From contig NZ_WSQA01000001.1 in NCBI RefSeq assembly GCF_009768885.1, forward strand, positions 1 through 64,000: DNA of 64,000 nt, given 5' to 3'. Source of the DNA: Sphingobacterium humi. Lineage in GTDB: Bacteria; Bacteroidota; Bacteroidia; Sphingobacteriales; Sphingobacteriaceae. Made by a program: the position numbers and the translations under genes. Within the stretch, counting starts at the first letter, position 1, and each line of letters opens with the position of its first letter. Under the pieces are notes generated by a model that saw only the letters and a list, made by a program, of their open reading frames with translations, did not search any database and was not told the DNA's origin. Positions 61,294 through 64,000 of this stretch are shown here, piece after piece.

Positions 61294-64000
61294 ATGAACA
61301 ATACTAAATCATCAACAAATACCAGCAAGGTATCCACCTTATTACTATTGTACATGAAACTAACCCTTTGCATTTTAATCTTGTCTACGCTGTCTGTATT
61401 CGGACATGTCAGTGCGCAGCAAATCAATTTGAATGTGGCTAATATGCCATTAAAAAAAGCGCTCGTAGAAATCAGCAAACAATCAGGCTATACTTTTGCC
61501 TATAAAGAAGAGGACCTGAAAAATGCAAAACCTGTTACTGTACAAGTTAACAATGGCAGTTTAGCTGAAACTTTAAAACTTGTTTTCGCGAAACAACCTG
61601 TTGACTACCGTATTAAAGGTCAATCCATTTCCATCAGCCCGAAATCCAGCAATTTGTTTCCCTCTACTGCTGTTGATGCTGCTCAACAGCTTATTACTAT
61701 TCGAGGTAAAGTGCTAGGTGCAAATGGAGCTCCCCTTTCAGGTGCTTCCGTTTCCAGCTATAAAAAAGAAGGGAAAAATCAACAAGCAATCAATACCTAC
61801 AAACAAACCCAAACCAATGAAAATGGCGAGTTCCTCTTAGAGCAAGTCGATGCGCAAGCAACCATTAGCATTTCTTATATCGGATACCAAAGCAAAATCA
61901 TGGCTGCAGCAGCAAATCTAGGAACCATCACCCTCAGTGCTGATGTTTCCGGATTAGAAGTGGTGAATGTGACGGTGAATACGGGCTACCAGAGCATAGC
62001 AAAAGAACGCAGTGCCGGTTCCTTTGCACAGCCGGACATGAAAGTGTTTAACGAGCGTTCAGGCTCTATGAACGTATTACAGCGTTTAGATGGGTTAATA
62101 CCGGGCCTAACGGTAAATAACTCGCCACAAGCCAAATCCAACCCCCTATTGGTGCGTGGACTAACCTCCATTGGAGTGCCCGATGAATTCGGCGAAACCT
62201 TTAGCGGCACCAGTCGAAACCCACTATTTGTGGTCGATGGTATTGCCCTCGATGATGTAACTTCCATAAACCCGGAAGATGTAGAAAACATTACGGTATT
62301 ACGTGATGCCACGGCAGCTTCCATTTGGGGTGCCCGCGCTTCAAATGGGGTGATCGTTATTACCACGAAAAAAGGAAAAGCAGGCGAAAAAATCACCGTT
62401 AAGTACGATGGGTTTGTGAATTTCCAAGGAAAGCCAAACCTGAATTATTATCCTTTATTAAATAGCCAACAATTTATTCAGGCAGCGCGCGATGTCTTTG
62501 ACATAGCGGCTTACCCATGGAGCACCGTAGCCCCCTATATCAATTTAAATTTCGATGCCATTCCGCCACATGAAATGATCCAGTACGATTTTAAACGGGG
62601 TTTAATTTCCGAGGCTGAAGCGAATCGAAAATTAGATAGTTTAGGTGGCATCAATAACCAAAGTCAAATCAACGATTTATGGAATCGCAATGCCGTATTA
62701 ACCAGTCATAGCGTTTCTGTATCTGGCGGTGGGAAAGTCCACAGCTTTTACGGATCCATGGCCTATGTCAACAATAAAAGCAATGTACCGGGCGAAAAAG
62801 ATGATCAATATAAAATCAATGCACGCCAGAACTTCATCTTCAGCAAGAATATCCAAGCCTATTTAATCACCGATTTAACCAATCGGAATTCATCGGCGAA
62901 GCGGAGCTTAAACTTCCTGCCTACGGATAACCCTTTTGTCCCTTATCAGCTTTTTAGAGATGCACAGGGCAACAACCTATCCATGCCTTACATGAAACCA
63001 CTGACTGAACCCGTGCGTAAAGAATTTGAACAACAAAGTGGTATCAGCTTAGACTACAACCCATTGGACGAGTTCAATTATGGCTACAACAAGGAGAACT
63101 CCTTCTTGGGTCGCTTCACCGGAGGACTTGACATTAAACTCTTCAAGCATTTAAAATTTGAAGGCGTATATGGGTATGTGCGTGGCAATAGCAAATCCAA
63201 TTCGTTTGACAGCGAACAAAGTTACCGCGCCAGAAGTGAAGTCGTTCAGTTTACCGTCAATCCGCAAGATGGTTCAGATCCGATCCATTACCTTCCGAAA
63301 ACAGGTGGTATTCATGAAGTATACAACAACAACCAAACCAACTGGACGGTTAGAAATCAGTTTATTTATGATAACAGCTGGAAGGACCTGCATCAACTGA
63401 CGCTCTTAGCCGGACAAGAGGCACAGGAAAAATTTGCAACCTTAAATAGAAGTTCACAACGCGGCTACAACGAGCTATTGCAAACCTATGCCGCCATTGA
63501 CTATTTTACCCTGAGCACCTCAGGCTTGGCAAACCCCGTGATGCCGAATTGGAACGGACGCAGCTTTCTATATGCTACGCCCTACTCCGAATCGGAACAA
63601 CGCGTGCGTTTTACCTCCTACTATGCCAATGCTGGCTATACCTACAACCGTAAGTATACCCTTAATGCCAGCTGGCGGGTCGATAAAAGTAATTTATTCG
63701 GCATGGATAAATCGGCACAAAACAAACCAGTATGGAGTGTGGGCGGAAAATGGGTAACCAGTGAAGAAGCATTTATGAAGCCTTACAGCTGGTTAAACCA
63801 CTTAGCCCTACGTGCTACCTACGGAATCACCGGGAACTCCCCGAGCCCAGGTACTGCCGCTTCTCGTGATATTCTATCCTCCTTAATGGAGAGTTCACTT
63901 CCGGGTGGTGTAGGCTTAACCGTGGCCACACCCGCCAACCCGAAACTGACCTGGGAAACCACCAGTACTACGAACATTGGTATTGATTATGCCTTATTCA
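61294..64000 (+). CDS. SusC/RagA-type TonB-dependent outer-membrane receptor with STN domain (partial)
   Basis: The frame is open from ATG 61294 to the right edge (902 codons visible). A signal peptide ends at HVSAQ. The STN signalling domain (about 43-110: INLNVANMPLKKALVEISKQ, YTFAYKEEDL) is followed by a carboxypeptidase-regulatory-like domain (about 128-210: ITIRGKVLGANGAPLSGASV). Then comes the plug, with VNTGYQSIAKERSAGSF, PLLVRGLTSIG, PLFVVDGIALDD, ITVLRDATAASIWGARASNG and VIVITTKKGK, and the barrel. It imports a large nutrient together with a SusD-type lipoprotein that should lie just outside the window. The STN domain makes it a transducer for the FecR protein. It starts 200 bp after fecR. 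Confidence 0.93.
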   Translation, partial: MNNTKSSTNTSKVSTLLLLYMKLTLCILILSTLSVFGHVSAQQINLNVANMPLKKALVEISKQSGYTFAYKEEDLKNAKPVTVQVNNGSLAETLKLVFAKQPVDYRIKGQSISISPKSSNLFPSTAVDAAQQLITIRGKVLGANGAPLSGASVSSYKKEGKNQQAINTYKQTQTNENGEFLLEQVDAQATISISYIGYQSKIMAAAANLGTITLSADVSGLEVVNVTVNTGYQSIAKERSAGSFAQPDMKVFNERSGSMNVLQRLDGLIPGLTVNNSPQAKSNPLLVRGLTSIGVPDEFGETFSGTSRNPLFVVDGIALDDVTSINPEDVENITVLRDATAASIWGARASNGVIVITTKKGKAGEKITVKYDGFVNFQGKPNLNYYPLLNSQQFIQAARDVFDIAAYPWSTVAPYINLNFDAIPPHEMIQYDFKRGLISEAEANRKLDSLGGINNQSQINDLWNRNAVLTSHSVSVSGGGKVHSFYGSMAYVNNKSNVPGEKDDQYKINARQNFIFSKNIQAYLITDLTNRNSSAKRSLNFLPTDNPFVPYQLFRDAQGNNLSMPYMKPLTEPVRKEFEQQSGISLDYNPLDEFNYGYNKENSFLGRFTGGLDIKLFKHLKFEGVYGYVRGNSKSNSFDSEQSYRARSEVVQFTVNPQDGSDPIHYLPKTGGIHEVYNNNQTNWTVRNQFIYDNSWKDLHQLTLLAGQEAQEKFATLNRSSQRGYNELLQTYAAIDYFTLSTSGLANPVMPNWNGRSFLYATPYSESEQRVRFTSYYANAGYTYNRKYTLNASWRVDKSNLFGMDKSAQNKPVWSVGGKWVTSEEAFMKPYSWLNHLALRATYGITGNSPSPGTAASRDILSSLMESSLPGGVGLTVATPANPKLTWETTSTTNIGIDYALF

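Overview
The window looks like a chromosome segment of a Bacteroidota member, most likely Sphingobacteriaceae (Sphingobacterium/Pedobacter-like). The basis is the exact Bacteroidota-type -7 element TAnnTTTG upstream of many genes, the absence of Shine-Dalgarno sequences, a FecI/FecR/STN-SusC set with a DUF4974-type FecR tail, a GIN-head protein, DUF5362 and DUF4126 proteins, many short lipoproteins, and dispersed repeats containing a segment related to CGACTCCGCTCACGATGAC. No database was searched, so genus-level placement is inference.

Layout. 1-1.9 kb: an ISAon1-type insertion sequence cut by the left edge, an A+T-rich DUF3800 gene, and a convergent candidate small RNA with its own promoter, a 15-bp stem-loop and a terminator. 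2.1-3.5 kb: a small membrane protein and a lipoprotein. 3.5-4.0 kb: dispersed repeats. 4.1-9.4 kb: an outer-membrane porin, kynureninase, an MFS transporter and an HTH regulator, with a palindrome shared by the two upstream regions. 9.6-14.4 kb: DUF2200, a coupled ECF sigma cluster, a LacI-type regulator, a YceI protein and an FAD oxidoreductase. 14.5-22.8 kb: a two-component system followed by a CzcCBA-type efflux set, then a small beta-barrel protein. 23-27.5 kb: MsrA and a large multidomain GH31 glycosidase. 27.7-32.7 kb: a two-gene unit encoding a TIR/transmembrane/beta-propeller protein and a transmembrane/TrkA-N/RyR protein. 32.7-34 kb: a GIY-YIG nuclease gene bracketed by inverted copies of the dispersed repeat. 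34-58 kb: mostly housekeeping (ThiD, CBS, NlpE, PyrD, ABC-F, acyltransferase, ABC exporter, polysaccharide deacetylase, YchF, Usp, RsmB-like methyltransferase, GuaA, SbcCD). 58-64 kb: a Spy-like protein and a FecI-FecR-SusC unit cut by the right edge.

Working together: the CzcRS-like pair probably controls the CBA efflux genes that follow it. The HTH regulator probably controls kynurenine uptake and cleavage. FecI-FecR and the STN-bearing SusC form a trans-envelope signalling loop. SbcD and SbcC form one nuclease complex. GuaA, a periplasmic-binding lipoprotein and an RsmB/NOP methyltransferase are read as one unit.

The most notable items are the TIR plus TrkA-N/RyR pair (a candidate nucleotide-linked defence or stress-signalling system), the candidate sRNA beside the DUF3800 gene, and the repeat family around the GIY-YIG gene, which includes an internally deleted copy. 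No tRNA, rRNA or CRISPR array was seen.
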